The translations under genes were made by a program, and so were the position numbers. This document shows positions 34,924 through 44,420 of a stretch of DNA of 64,000 bases, in pieces. The number at the start of each line of letters is the position of its first letter. Within the stretch, counting starts at the first letter, position 1. Source of the stretch: Phormidium tenue FACHB-886 (lineage in GTDB: Bacteria > Cyanobacteriota > Cyanobacteriia > Elainellales > Elainellaceae); contig NZ_JACXWX010000002.1 in assembly GCF_014764505.1 (NCBI RefSeq), forward strand, positions 372,001 through 436,000, in the 5' to 3' direction. The notes under the pieces were generated by a model, which searched no databases, was not told the DNA's origin, and saw nothing but the letters and a program-made list of their open reading frames with translations.

Positions 34924-36921
34924 TTAGGTGAATGCTTCTGCATCTACTCCATACTCTTGTGCTGGAGTTAGCTGCCAAGTTCCGCCCGATTGCAGTTGAA
35001 GTACGTAGTCATGGTAACGTAGCAGACTGGGACGATGCCCAACGCTGATAAATGTAATTCCCAGCTCACGTATCCGCTGGTAAAGACGCTGTTCATTCTC
35101 GATATCCAGCGCACTAGTCGCTTCATCGAGAATAGCGTATTGGGGACGAGCGAGCAGCAACCGGGCAAAGGCAAGGCGTTGCTGCTCACCCAGCGATAGG
35201 ACATCAGCAAAATCAAGCTCTACCTCAAACCCGCCCAGCCGATCGGGCAAATCGGATAGGTTCGCCTCAGCTAAGACTCGTCTCAGGGTTGCTTCATTGA
35301 TCGCGCTATCGGTATTTGGGTAAACCAACTGGCTCCGCAGCGTACCCAGCACCATATAAGGACGCTGCGGCAAGAACAGCATCTCTCCCAATGGCGGACG
35401 AGTAATTTGTCCTGATCCTGTATTCCAAAGTCCAGCGATTCCTCGCAGCATAGAGCTTTTACCCACGCCGCTGTGACCCACAATTACCAATCCTTGACCT
35501 GGCTCTAGCGTTGTTGTCAGATCTTCTACAAGAGTCCGCTCACCGTTGGGAGTCATTAAAGTAAGGTGATCGAGCGATAGCTGATCGCGTTCGATCGATT
35601 TAATCATCGGTAGGTCAACCGGGCGGTCTTGATCATCGAGTGCTTCCACAAAAGTCTCCAGACGGTTGATGCCTGCAGCAAAAGCACTCAAGCCAATAAT
35701 TTCCTGCACGAAGATCGAAAAAGCTTCATAAATTCGTGCAAAAGCGTAACTAGCCTGGGTGATATCGCCAAATTGCAGCTGCCCATTGAAATAGAGCGGC
35801 GCGATAATTACTGCGGGTAAAATATAGGTCGCGTATTCATAAGGAACATTAAAAAAAGTCAGGTTTCGCTGCCAGGTGATTATCCTAAAGAAGTTGCGAA
35901 TGACTTCTGCAAAGCGTCGCTGCAGCTGACCGACTTCTTGAGGCTCTCCTCGATAAAACGCGATCGATTCTGCATTGTCTCGCACATGCACCAATCCATA
36001 GCGAAAGTCTGCTTCTCGACGCAGCTGATTAAACCGAAGCGCAATCAGTCGCCTCCCAAACCAAGCGGCAACGGCCGTGCCGAAAATCGCGTAGCCAACC
36101 AAAAATACGGCAAGAAACGGGGAGATTGACCAAAGAATTCCTGTGAAAGAAATCACGCTAATGATCGCTCCCAGCACCAGCAGTAAATATCTCAAGCTTT
36201 GCATGGTGAATGAGTTAATATCTTCGGAAATCCGCTGGTCGGGGTTGTCAATGCGGTTGGCTAAATTGATTTGATAATACGAGCGATTTTGAAAATATCT
36301 CGCCAAAAAGCGATCGGTCATCCAATTGCGCCACCGCAGCCCCAGCCAGTCCCGAATGTAGCTATAGAACACGGTGAAGGGAGTGGCTACCACAAACACA
36401 GCAGCATAAATAAAGAAATATCGCCAGTAGACTGGCGCATTTTTCTCGGCTAGCGCAGTCGAAAAGAAATTGCCGACGTAGCTGATCAAAACATTCATGC
36501 CGCTAACCGACAGCGACAGCAGCAGCAGCAACCCTAGAAATGACCACTGCTGCCAGCGGGGCAAGATTCTGCGCCTTACCAAAAAGAAGGCGATCGCTGG
36601 AATGACCAGTGCAGCAATTACAATCCCGATGGCTGGAGAGGTAATAATCGCTTGAATTAGCTGAGACAACCCTCCTGCACTTTCCGCCATAAATTGTGGA
36701 AACAGCGCCTGGAGCAGCAGCACGGAGAGGCTGACCACGCCAAACAGAAACGCAAACAAAAAGACAATCAAGAGCGCCAGTAGCGCAAAAAAAACTTTGC
36801 CACCTTGACGCTCGGTCGGATACCAATAGGGTTGGGCGATTGCAACAAATCGCTTCCAAAGAGACAGATCAAATCGATTGAGGCGGTCTGAGGGCTGTGG
36901 GGGCGAGGATACTGTAGTCAT
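34924..36921 (-). CDS. YddA/ABCD-type ABC transporter, fused permease and ATPase
   Basis: A 665-residue half-transporter. The membrane domain (about 15-430) starts with two extra N-terminal spans, then the SbmA/BacA-like core containing YSYIRDWLGLRWRNWMTDRFLARYFQNRSYYQI and NPDQRISEDINSF, the latter typical of peroxisomal ABCD and YddA-type proteins. The ATPase domain has Walker A VGHSGVGKSS near 487, the signature LSLGEQQRLAFAR near 584, Walker B YAILDEATSALD near 604 and the switch His in SVGHRPSL. Related proteins move vitamin B12, antimicrobial peptides or fatty acyl-CoA, so the substrate is open. It stands alone. Confidence 0.9.
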   Translation of the reverse strand: MTTVSSPPQPSDRLNRFDLSLWKRFVAIAQPYWYPTERQGGKVFFALLALLIVFLFAFLFGVVSLSVLLLQALFPQFMAESAGGLSQLIQAIITSPAIGIVIAALVIPAIAFFLVRRRILPRWQQWSFLGLLLLLSLSVSGMNVLISYVGNFFSTALAEKNAPVYWRYFFIYAAVFVVATPFTVFYSYIRDWLGLRWRNWMTDRFLARYFQNRSYYQINLANRIDNPDQRISEDINSFTMQSLRYLLLVLGAIISVISFTGILWSISPFLAVFLVGYAIFGTAVAAWFGRRLIALRFNQLRREADFRYGLVHVRDNAESIAFYRGEPQEVGQLQRRFAEVIRNFFRIITWQRNLTFFNVPYEYATYILPAVIIAPLYFNGQLQFGDITQASYAFARIYEAFSIFVQEIIGLSAFAAGINRLETFVEALDDQDRPVDLPMIKSIERDQLSLDHLTLMTPNGERTLVEDLTTTLEPGQGLVIVGHSGVGKSSMLRGIAGLWNTGSGQITRPPLGEMLFLPQRPYMVLGTLRSQLVYPNTDSAINEATLRRVLAEANLSDLPDRLGGFEVELDFADVLSLGEQQRLAFARLLLARPQYAILDEATSALDIENEQRLYQRIRELGITFISVGHRPSLLRYHDYVLQLQSGGTWQLTPAQEYGVDAEAFT

Positions 36922-37078
36922 GATGGCAATTAATTTTGCGACTATTTGCGACTAATGGATCTAAAAAGCAGAATACAAAGACTCTGCACCGAGGGTGTGC
37001 CGAGGGCAGCGCTGCTAAACAGCTGCCGCTGACTCTCTAATCTCTGGAGTTTAGAACAATTGAACAAAAAGCGTCGCG

Positions 37079-37948
37079 TTAAGTTGCCGTAGTCTCACAA
37101 TCAATGACAGCCACGCTTGGCTCAGGCGCAGCAAGCGGTAGATGCTGAAGCTCCCACACTTTCAGCAGAATCAAATACTCATAAAATGCCTGAAGCATAC
37201 ACCAAGTAAACCCAGCTTTACCATCCAGGCAGCCTCCCAGCAGGAAATACATGTAGAAAAAGCGGAGCAGCGGGCGAAATGGCAAGCGCAGCGATAGATT
37301 TTTGAGCGCTCGGCGGCGATCAACCTCAGTTTTGCCCCAGAAGAGCTTGCCCCAATTTATGTCGCCTTGCTGAAGTTGGTGCAGGGTTTCGATCGCTTCA
37401 TCGGTTGAATAACGGTTGTGTTTCTCAATCCAGCGGCTCAACCCTTTGCCGCAGGTATAGTGAGGATAGGTTTCCTTCAAAAGCGCTGTTTCGCCATCGC
37501 ACAATTCCCGCTCAGTATGTCCATAGTCGGTGAACCAAACCTTGCCGTGCCGCAGCAATCGCAGCTGATAGCGGGGATATTGAGTGCTGCGGCGAATCCA
37601 TTGCCCCATGAACATAACGCGCTCGGCGACGTAGTAGCCCACATAGCGATTGCTTTGCATGGCCTGTAAACATTCCTGAAACAGCGCTGGGGTCATGCGC
37701 TCATCGGCTTCCAGAATATAGATCCAGTCGTGCTTCGGCGGAATTGATTCTAGCATCCAGGTACGCTGCCGTCCGTGGCTCTCAAATGCATGTTGCACCA
37801 CCCGTATCGGATAGCGGCTAGCAATTTCTAGGGTGCGATCGCTACTGCACGAATCTACCACCACCACATCATCTGACAGCAGCGCCGATTCAATGCAGGC
37901 TGCAACGTCAAGTTCTTCGTTGTAGGTCAGGATATAAACCGAGAACAT
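37079..37948 (-). CDS. Family 2 glycosyltransferase
   Basis: A 289-residue GT-A-fold enzyme. The N-terminal domain has FSVYILTYNEELDVAACIES, then VVVVDSCSSDRTLEIASRY for nucleotide-sugar binding, and WIYILEADERMTP, in which EADE replaces the DxD metal motif. The later part YQLRLLRHGKVWFTDYGHTERE and a hydrophobic region about 220-270 (LRFFYMYFLLGGCLDGKAGFTWCMLQAFYEYLILL) are like LgtF/WaaE-type sugar transferases acting at the membrane. It probably adds a sugar to a surface glycan. Its neighbours are an ABC transporter and an HpsJ-like gene on the same strand, with gaps of 157 and 93 bp, so co-expression is possible. Confidence 0.9.
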   Translation of the reverse strand: MFSVYILTYNEELDVAACIESALLSDDVVVVDSCSSDRTLEIASRYPIRVVQHAFESHGRQRTWMLESIPPKHDWIYILEADERMTPALFQECLQAMQSNRYVGYYVAERVMFMGQWIRRSTQYPRYQLRLLRHGKVWFTDYGHTERELCDGETALLKETYPHYTCGKGLSRWIEKHNRYSTDEAIETLHQLQQGDINWGKLFWGKTEVDRRRALKNLSLRLPFRPLLRFFYMYFLLGGCLDGKAGFTWCMLQAFYEYLILLKVWELQHLPLAAPEPSVAVIDCETTAT

Positions 37949-38041
37949 TAAACAAACCTTGCATTAAGTATCACAGGCAGGGTTTCTGCCGTGTATAAGG
38001 CTATTGATCGAGCTTCGTCCAAACTGATACACAGGCAAACA

Positions 38042-38839
38042 TTACATCTGGCGCAGATTGCGGAGTCCCGTCCAGCCGATGACAATGTAGCCGATCGCCA
38101 GTAGTAAACTGCTAATGCCGACCTGCAAACCAGTTTTTAGGGTATCTGTTTGCAGCTTTTGTTCTGCCTGCTGTGTTTGCTTGGCAATTTCGGTAGAGGT
38201 TTGCTGGCGTAGATCGTCTTCCTGCCCTTTCAGGAATGGCTCTACGCCATTCCGATCGGCTTTGAACTTGCGGATCAGGTCGGCTTGCTCTTTGCTAAGC
38301 TGTCCACCTTGCTCTAGCTGAGTCAGTTGTTCATCGGTTGCCCCAATCAGCTGGGTGATTTGCTCTCGGCGCGATCCAATTTCTTGCTGAATGCGTGTTT
38401 CCAGCTGTCCTTTAGCGGTAGTGGACTGCTGACTTACTTGAGCTAGCGCAGCTTGGTGCTGTGCATTGACGTTATTAAGGTGGAAGGGAAACATCAGTAG
38501 GTAGAACAGCCCCAAAATGCTTGCCAGAATGAAGGCATACAGACGCAAATCCTGCCAAAGTGGTTTGCGTTCCGGCAATTCATCGGTGATGCCATCAATC
38601 CAAAACCCTACTAGCAACAGCACTAAGCCAACAAGCGGTACAAAACCCCGATCGACAGCCTGTGAAGTGAAGTTGATTTGCCACTGGCGCTCTGCAATTT
38701 GATACGGCATCGACGCCACAATAACGTAAAGTAGCGATGCCAAAATTACGATAATCCCAACTGTTTTGAGGGTTCGGGATGCGAGGAGAGAGCGGGATGC
38801 TGGGAGAGAGGAGCTACTGAGAGCTTTCTTGGAGGTCAT
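38042..38839 (-). CDS. hpsJ: HpsJ-like membrane coiled-coil protein
   Basis: A 265-residue membrane protein. Hydrophobic spans are seen at about 26-45, 67-84, 99-120 and 237-258. Between the third and fourth is a long helical, Gln-rich periplasmic or cytoplasmic coiled coil (about 128-230: AQHQAALAQVSQQSTTAKGQLETRIQQEIGSRREQITQL ... EQLTQLEQGGQLSKEQADLIRKF). This layout fits the HpsJ family, named for the hormogonium polysaccharide locus of Nostoc. The nearby glycosyltransferase fits a surface polysaccharide role. Assignment rests on recollection of the family and on topology, so the symbol is moderately certain. Confidence 0.75.
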   Translation of the reverse strand: MTSKKALSSSSLPASRSLLASRTLKTVGIIVILASLLYVIVASMPYQIAERQWQINFTSQAVDRGFVPLVGLVLLLVGFWIDGITDELPERKPLWQDLRLYAFILASILGLFYLLMFPFHLNNVNAQHQAALAQVSQQSTTAKGQLETRIQQEIGSRREQITQLIGATDEQLTQLEQGGQLSKEQADLIRKFKADRNGVEPFLKGQEDDLRQQTSTEIAKQTQQAEQKLQTDTLKTGLQVGISSLLLAIGYIVIGWTGLRNLRQM

Positions 38840-39465
38840 GATAAAAATTGGGGATGAACTGCAAATTCAATCAAATGATTTTCTAGCGTCAGGATTTACA
38901 GAGTGCTATTGGGGATAAATTTGCTTTTGTGTAATGGGTTTTACAACACAGCGTTTGAAATTGTAGCTTCTGATGGGACAGGCAGACTGGATCTACAAGG
39001 TTCATTAACACGATGTAGGGGGATCCAACCAAGGAAGGAAGCGATCGCCTGTCTCCTTAGAAAAAACTTCAACCTGTAGAGTTCCCTGCCTTCTGGGGGA
39101 TTCAACATTTAGCCGTTTCACTGAGACTGCTGATAGGGGCGATCCCAATTTTTTTGCCGCACAGTTTAGCAGGCAGAGTCTCAGAATCTGGAATTTGCCA
39201 GTGGGCTGCTGTAGATGCTTGGTTTGCCGAGCAAGATGTAAAAAGATGTTAGAACTGTCGTAGCAGCTTCTATACTTTTGCGGTAAGCTGCTTGCAGAAA
39301 TTCGGTTAGATCTGTAACCTTAGTCTCTGACGATTGCTCTTGACGGAAGATCCTCTGGTTTAGCTGTGACCTGCTAGCCAAGGTGAAAGGAAGGTCAAGA
39401 TCGCCAACCTTAAGATATTTCTCGAATTTGCAATGCTCTAAACCCGTACCACGTTCGATTGATTC
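38840..39465. other. Gene-free divergent spacer (626 bp)
   Basis: Upstream of the HpsJ-like gene and of the coiled-coil protein gene. No supported gene or RNA. A minus-strand frame of 125 codons (39181-39558) overlaps the start of the next gene and has no recognisable content. Confidence 0.4.
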
Positions 39466-39945
39466 ATGAATGCACTTCCCCGCTACACTCCTCCTCCACT
39501 GCCGCCGGAACCGTCTCGGCATCAGGTTGTACGTCGTCGAAAGCGTCGCAATCCACATCGAGCGATTGCCATTGAAACGAGCTTTAAGCTGGGAGTGAAC
39601 GGCATTTTAGCTATCGTCGCGGTTTCTGCTCTGGTGAAGCTAATTCCTTACAACCTGGCGCAGCAGTCTAAGCTTAAGGAAATTCAGACAGAGGTAGCAG
39701 CGCTGGAAGGGCGGGTGGATCACCTAGAAGCCGATCTCAATCGCCAGTTCGATCCCCAGCAGGCGATGAGCGTGATGCAGGCGGAGAGTAATCGTGTTGA
39801 CCCAAGGCAGCGTCAAGTTCGTTGGCTACCGCCTAGCGCAGCAACGGCTGAATCGACGACACCATCCGGGGGTTCGATTGCAGAGGTGAAGGAGATCCAG
39901 CCACCCTTGAACTCGGCATTCTACCCGTCACAGCCTGGGCAGTAA
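39466..39945 (+). CDS. Single-span membrane protein with coiled coil
   Basis: A 159-residue protein with unknown function. It begins with a Pro-rich basic cytoplasmic segment (YTPPPLPPEPSRHQVVRRRKRRNPHR), then one membrane span at about 46-63 (GVNGILAIVAVSALVKLIPY). A short coiled coil follows (about 68-95: QSKLKEIQTEVAALEGRVDHLEADLNRQF), and the tail is Ser/Thr/Pro-rich. The layout is like FtsL/FtsB-type division proteins, but length and sequence give no firm match. It appears to be a cyanobacterial conserved type. It is convergent with the peptide permease gene across a symmetrical hairpin. Confidence 0.75.
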   Translation: MNALPRYTPPPLPPEPSRHQVVRRRKRRNPHRAIAIETSFKLGVNGILAIVAVSALVKLIPYNLAQQSKLKEIQTEVAALEGRVDHLEADLNRQFDPQQAMSVMQAESNRVDPRQRQVRWLPPSAATAESTTPSGGSIAEVKEIQPPLNSAFYPSQPGQ

Positions 39946-39983
39946 GTGGATGCTTACAGCGCTTGGCAGAAACAAAATTCTTT

Positions 39984-40008
39984 GAAAGACGCGCAGAGCG
40001 CGTCTTTC
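39984..40008. terminator. Hairpin with 11-bp arms and 3-base loop
   Basis: Arms GAAAGACGCGC (39984-39994) and GCGCGTCTTTC (39998-40008) around the loop AGA. A tracts and T tracts on both sides make it fit termination from either direction. It lies between convergent genes. Confidence 0.8.
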
Positions 40009-40018
40009 TTGCTTTACT

Positions 40019-41044
40019 TCAGTAGCGGATGCGGGGATCGACATAAGCGTTGAGAATGTCGATGAGAATACTGGCGATCGCGACGATTACCGACAAAAAT
40101 ACCATAACGCCCTGAACGACGGGGTAATCTCGTTTGAGAATTGCGTCATAGAAGCGGCTGCCCAGCCCAGGCCAAGAGAAAGTGACCTCTGTGAGAACAA
40201 CGCCTGCCAGCAGTGCCGCGAAGGTCAATCCCAAGATTGTGATCACCGGAATTAGAGCGTTCTTTAACGCATGTGCCACCACGATTCGCCGCTCTGGAAT
40301 GCCTCGTGCCCGGGCTGCTTCTATATAATCGGCCTTGAGCGTTTGCTTCAGGTTAACGCGCACCATTCGCTCAAAAATGCCACTAATCAACACGCCTTGG
40401 GTCAGGCTGGGCAGCGCTAGATAGTAGAGGCTGACAAAAAAGGCAGTTAGATCACCAGTCAGCAGGCTATCTATAACGTATAGCCCTGTGTATCCCTGGG
40501 GGGGCAGCATCGTCAGCGGAAAGCGCCCGCCCAGTGGAAACCAGCCTAGCTGGACCGCAAAAATAAGCTGCAAAATCATGCCAAACCAATACATTGGTAC
40601 AGCATAAGTAAAGATGCCAAACAGCCTACCGCCAACATCCATCGGTGTGTTTGGTTTCGATGCTGCTAACGCCCCTACTCCCACGCCAACTAGCACCGAC
40701 ACCACCATGCTAAACACCGTCAGCTCTACGGTAGCGGGAAAATGCGCCTGGATAATTTGCCACACCGTTTCCCCTTGTGTGGCGATCGACGTACCCAAAT
40801 CCAGCCGCAGCAGCCTCCCTAAATAGCCAAGATACTGTATCCAAAGCGGTTGGTCTAATCCCAGCGTTTCCCGCAGGCTCTGCTTGGCGCTTTCGGGTGC
40901 GCGTGGACCCAGCAGTACATCGATTGGATCGCCTGGCGTCGATCGCATCAGCAGAAAAATCAGCGTTGTGATGGTCCAAATCATCAACGGTGCCAGTAGC
41001 AGCCGCGAGAACACGTAATAGCGGAGAGCAGAGGAGCGAGACAT
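40019..41044 (-). CDS. Peptide/nickel-type ABC transporter permease (DppB family)
   Basis: A 341-residue inner-membrane permease. About six membrane spans are present: residues 12-30, 102-124, 136-157, 190-220, 255-285 and 305-328. The N-terminal motif FLLMRSTPGDPIDVLLGPRAPE is typical of DppB-type proteins. The EAA loop EAARARGIPERRIVVAHALKNALIPVI near 242-268 contacts the ATPases. It is the only permease present; no DppC, DppD or DppF is nearby, so its partners must be elsewhere in the genome. It follows the binding-protein gene on the same strand after 139 bp, so both probably belong to one transport system. Confidence 0.93.
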   Translation of the reverse strand: MSRSSALRYYVFSRLLLAPLMIWTITTLIFLLMRSTPGDPIDVLLGPRAPESAKQSLRETLGLDQPLWIQYLGYLGRLLRLDLGTSIATQGETVWQIIQAHFPATVELTVFSMVVSVLVGVGVGALAASKPNTPMDVGGRLFGIFTYAVPMYWFGMILQLIFAVQLGWFPLGGRFPLTMLPPQGYTGLYVIDSLLTGDLTAFFVSLYYLALPSLTQGVLISGIFERMVRVNLKQTLKADYIEAARARGIPERRIVVAHALKNALIPVITILGLTFAALLAGVVLTEVTFSWPGLGSRFYDAILKRDYPVVQGVMVFLSVIVAIASILIDILNAYVDPRIRY

Positions 41045-41090
41045 TGGGAAGAGAGGGATAAAGGGAGTTCAGGTGTGCTGTGGCTCTTGC

Positions 41091-41123
41091 AAAGCACCTA
41101 TAAAGCACCTATAAAGCACGTAT
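41091..41123. repeat. Three tandem copies of an 11-bp unit
   Basis: AAAGCACCTAT twice, then AAAGCACGTAT, exactly in register, in the gap between the binding-protein and permease genes. Likely slippage; it may alter the distance between the two genes. Confidence 0.9.
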
Positions 41124-41183
41124 ACTGCACGTTCTTTGAAGAAGCCACAATACGTCCATTGCATGACGGAATGAAGCAATTAT

Positions 41184-42839
41184 CTATTTTTTGATTTGGC
41201 TGAACAAGAACTGCTGACTGGGCTGAATCGCAACGCCTTGGACTGTACCTTGAGCAAATATGTAGTCTTTGTTTTGCCACAGCGGAATGTAGGGAACATC
41301 TTCGCCTAGAAGCGCTTGGAGCTGATTGAAATCTGCATCGCGGGCTTTGGGGTCTTGCTTTGATCGCTGGGTTTTGATTAGCTCGTTTGCCTGATCACTA
41401 TAGTAGAATGAGCCACCCGCTTGGCTTTGTCCTGTTTCGCAGCCTGCTGCCGCTGAGCCTTTGTCGCAGCTCATAAACGGCTCGATAAAAGTTTCTGCAT
41501 CGTAGTAGTCGGGATACCAGTCAAGCAGGACGGCTGGATAAGTGCCTTTGTCTAAGTTGTCGAATAGCGTACCGGTTTCAACGCTGTTGAGCGTGACGGT
41601 AACCAGTCCGGGAAGCTGCTGTTCGATCGCCGCTTTCAAGGTGGTTGCCACTAAGCCACGGCTAGTAGAGCTAGAGGAATACCAAAGTTCGAGCGGCAGC
41701 GGGTTAGCTTCAGTGATTCCGGCTTCGGTTAATAGCTGTCTGGCTTTGTTGAAGTCGCCGTCGCCGTACTTTTCCTTAAAAATTGGCTGATAGACGGGAA
41801 ACGTGGTGGGGATGAGGCTGTAGAGCGGTTCGGCTTGCCCCTGAAAGACACGCTGATTGATCAGATTGCGATCGATCATAGCGGCGATCGCCTGCCTGAC
41901 TTTTACATTGTCCAAAGGCTTGCTTTTGGCGTTCAGAACCAGGTAATTCACAGTGTTGGTTCCCGCTTGAATTACCTGCCACCCGTTTTGCTTTGCGCCT
42001 TGTTCTAAAGTGCGAATTTGATCTGGGTCAAGCGTTTGGTAGGCAACGTCCAGTCCGCCCGTACGGAAAGCGTTGAACAGGTTTGCCGAACTGGTCACAA
42101 GCTGAATATCAATGCCTTGGTTGGCGGGCTTTTCGCCCCAGTAATTTTCGTTAGGGTCGAGCCGGATCGAGTCGGTGGCAAAGCTTGCCAGCTTGTAAGG
42201 ACCTGTGCCAATAAACTGGTTGGGCTTAAATTTGCCCGCACCGATTTCGTAGGCTGTTGGTGGTACAGGCGTTACGCCTGAAAAAGCCAGCAGGGACGGG
42301 AAAGCGGCGAAGGGCTGCTTTAGGGTAACGGTCAGCTCAGCATCGCTTGTGGCTTCAACTGAGGCAATTCGATCGGACAACAAAAAGGCTGGACGACCGC
42401 CGTTCTCCATGAAGCGCTTGATCGAGAAAGCCATTGCCTCGGCATTGAAGGGGCTGCCGTCGTGGAAGGTAACGCCTTGGCGCAAAGGAATTTTGTAGGT
42501 CAAGCCATCGCTGCTAATTTCTGGCATTGCCGAGGCAAGCTGGGGCTCTAGGTCGGTGCTATCGGGTTTGTAGGTATAGAGCCGATCGCCCATGTTGTAA
42601 AGCAGAGTGCCCGGAAAAATTTCGTAGGCATCAGCAGGGTCAACGGTTCTGGCTGCTAACGTCGTGCCGATTGTGACTCGCCCATTGCTAGCCGCCGCAT
42701 TTCCTGTTGTGGTCGCCGTTCTGGGTACACAGCTCACACTCAAGACCAAGCAGAGGCTAAACAATCCAACAAATCGCAGGAGCGATCGCGCTGAACGCCC
42801 CCAACGCAACGAGCCATGAAACGAAGCTGCCCTATCCAT
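41184..42839 (-). CDS. Peptide-type ABC transporter substrate-binding lipoprotein (SBP family 5)
   Basis: A 551-residue lipoprotein. The signal segment LLRFVGLFSLCLVLSVSC ends in a lipobox LSVSC, so the mature protein begins at Cys near residue 37. The body is an extracytoplasmic solute-binding protein family 5 (DppA/OppA-type): SDGLTYKIPLRQGVTFHDGSPFNAEAMAFSIKRF, FIGTGPYKL, LNAKSKPLDNVKVRQAIAAMIDRNLINQRVF and YPDYYDAETFIEPFMSC are the family marks. Likely substrates are peptides or opines, but this fold binds varied ligands. It lies upstream of the DppB-type permease. A tRNA-Asp gene lies just before its promoter region. Confidence 0.93.
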   Translation of the reverse strand: MDRAASFHGSLRWGRSARSLLRFVGLFSLCLVLSVSCVPRTATTTGNAAASNGRVTIGTTLAARTVDPADAYEIFPGTLLYNMGDRLYTYKPDSTDLEPQLASAMPEISSDGLTYKIPLRQGVTFHDGSPFNAEAMAFSIKRFMENGGRPAFLLSDRIASVEATSDAELTVTLKQPFAAFPSLLAFSGVTPVPPTAYEIGAGKFKPNQFIGTGPYKLASFATDSIRLDPNENYWGEKPANQGIDIQLVTSSANLFNAFRTGGLDVAYQTLDPDQIRTLEQGAKQNGWQVIQAGTNTVNYLVLNAKSKPLDNVKVRQAIAAMIDRNLINQRVFQGQAEPLYSLIPTTFPVYQPIFKEKYGDGDFNKARQLLTEAGITEANPLPLELWYSSSSTSRGLVATTLKAAIEQQLPGLVTVTLNSVETGTLFDNLDKGTYPAVLLDWYPDYYDAETFIEPFMSCDKGSAAAGCETGQSQAGGSFYYSDQANELIKTQRSKQDPKARDADFNQLQALLGEDVPYIPLWQNKDYIFAQGTVQGVAIQPSQQFLFSQIKK

Positions 42840-42950
42840 ACCTAAACCTATGGGTGTGATGTGAGCGACTCAATGTTGAATCACTCAGACTTTTATACAC
42901 TGGCGTGTCCCAGAACTCAAATTCCGGCGGTTTACAAAATAGTGCTCTCC

Positions 42951-42993
42951 AAGATATGCGGGAGGATGGCATTGCCATCCTCCCGCATATCTT
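42951..42993 (-). terminator. 20-bp perfect inverted repeat after tRNA-Asp
   Basis: Arms 42951-42970 and 42974-42993 pair perfectly around the loop ATT (arm AAGATATGCGGGAGGATGGC). On the minus strand it begins 10 bases after the tRNA 3' end, so it is the probable tRNA-Asp terminator. It also lies upstream of the binding-protein gene. No clear T tract. Confidence 0.7.
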
Positions 42994-43002
42994 GAAACTG
43001 GA

Positions 43003-43076
43003 CGGGACCGACGGGGCTCGAACCCGCAACTTCCGCCGTGACAGGGCGGTGCTCTAACCAATTGAACTACGGTCCC
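43003..43076 (-). tRNA. tRNA-Asp (anticodon GUC)
   Basis: A 74-base cloverleaf on the minus strand. The acceptor stem is GGGACCG with CGGTCCC, the D arm GTTC...GAGC, the anticodon stem CCGCC/GGCGG with loop CTGTCAC (anticodon GTC), and the T arm GCGGG-TTCGAGC-CCCGT. The discriminator base is G, the key identity base for Asp. CCA is not encoded. Confidence 0.98.
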
Positions 43077-43214
43077 TCAAGTGGTTCGCGTTTAGCGCGA
43101 TCTCTATCTTGCCGCAGAGATCGGTTTTTGTCAAACCTGTTTGATAAAGTTTTTTTTGAAGCAGCTTGGTAGAATGCGATCGCTGCCTTCCGCCGCAACC
43201 ATTTCTACTTCAAT

Positions 43215-44420
43215 ATGGCTTCTACCCCACTCCTGACTCGCCTAGACCAACACCGCCAGCATTTCCCTGCCCTTGCCCACAAGACCTACTTCAACTACGG
43301 CGGGCAGGGCACAATGCCGCAAAGCGCGATTGCTGCCATTCAGCAGGCACATGAATACATTCAGCACGCCGGGCCATTTTCTGGCGCGGTTAATGCTTGG
43401 GTCGTGCAAGAAGTGCAGCAGATGCGAGCAGCGATGGCAGCTGAACTGGGGGCACCCCCCGAAACGATTACCCTGACTGAAGATGTGACTGTAGGCTGCA
43501 ACATCCCCCTATGGGGAATGGACTGGCAAGCAGGTGATCATCTGCTAATGTCAGACTGCGAGCATCCGGGAATTATTGCGGCTGCTCTGGAGATTCAACG
43601 TCGATTTGGGGTCGAGGTGACTTTCTGCCCGCTAATGGCAACGCTAAACGACGGCGATCCAGTTGTGGCAATTGCGCAACACCTGCGCCCGACAACGCGC
43701 TTAGTAGTGGTGAGTCATATCCTTTGGAATACGGGGCAGGTGCTGCCTTTGCAGGCGATCGCCCAAACCTGCCATGCCTTTCCAACCCGAAATGCCCCTG
43801 TGCGGCTGCTGGTTGATGCAGCCCAGTCGGTGGGAGTGCTGCCGCTGAATCTGAGCGAACTGGGTGCAGATTTCTATGCTTTTACGGGGCATAAGTGGTG
43901 GTGTGGTCCGGCAGGGATTGGTGGACTTTATGTGCATCCGGACGCGTTTGAGAGTATCAGCCCTACTTTTGTAGGCTGGCGCAGCATTCGGAAGAATGCG
44001 TCGGGTTATCCGGTTGGCTGGCAGGCGGATGGAAGCCGCTTTGAGGTAGCAACCTCAGACTACACGCTCTATGGCGGCTTGCGGGCGGCAATCGCTACTC
44101 AGAACCAGTGGGGCACCGCTGCAGAGCGCTATCGCCGTATTTGCGAACTGAGCAGCTATTTTTGGGAGCAGCTGCAGGCGATCCCGTCAATTACTTGTCT
44201 GCGGATGGCTCCTCCCGAAGCAGGGCTGATTTCGTTTACGGTTGATCGATCTGCTGGTATACAAAACTCGCTAGTGCAGCAGCTAGAGCAGCAAGGTTTT
44301 TTGCTGCGAACCATTCTCGACCCAAATTGTATTCGCGCTTGCGTGCATTATTTGACGCTGGAATCGGAAATCGATCGCCTAATGCAAGCGTTAGATGAAA
44401 TCATCCAAAAGACTGAGTAA
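43215..44420 (+). CDS. Cystine lyase of the C-DES type (class V aminotransferase fold)
   Basis: A 401-residue PLP enzyme. The whole sequence follows Synechocystis C-DES (Slr2143): KTYFNYGGQGTMPQ near 27, TLTEDVTVGCNIPLWGMDW near 81, SDCEHPGIIAAALEIQ near 114, SHILWNTGQVLPL near 165, and the PLP Lys K227 in YAFTGHKWWCGPAG. The C-terminal part IRACVHYLTLESEIDRL also matches. C-DES splits cystine to pyruvate, ammonia and cysteine persulfide, a sulfur donor for iron-sulfur clusters. Isopenicillin-N epimerase-like naming is also common for this fold. It begins after the tRNA gene and is followed by the NADH dehydrogenase gene after 96 bp. Confidence 0.9.
   Translation: MASTPLLTRLDQHRQHFPALAHKTYFNYGGQGTMPQSAIAAIQQAHEYIQHAGPFSGAVNAWVVQEVQQMRAAMAAELGAPPETITLTEDVTVGCNIPLWGMDWQAGDHLLMSDCEHPGIIAAALEIQRRFGVEVTFCPLMATLNDGDPVVAIAQHLRPTTRLVVVSHILWNTGQVLPLQAIAQTCHAFPTRNAPVRLLVDAAQSVGVLPLNLSELGADFYAFTGHKWWCGPAGIGGLYVHPDAFESISPTFVGWRSIRKNASGYPVGWQADGSRFEVATSDYTLYGGLRAAIATQNQWGTAAERYRRICELSSYFWEQLQAIPSITCLRMAPPEAGLISFTVDRSAGIQNSLVQQLEQQGFLLRTILDPNCIRACVHYLTLESEIDRLMQALDEIIQKTE

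Noticed and set aside
39181-39558. Minus-strand frame of 125 codons
   Set aside because: It overlaps the start of the better-supported coiled-coil gene and has no domain or ribosome site.
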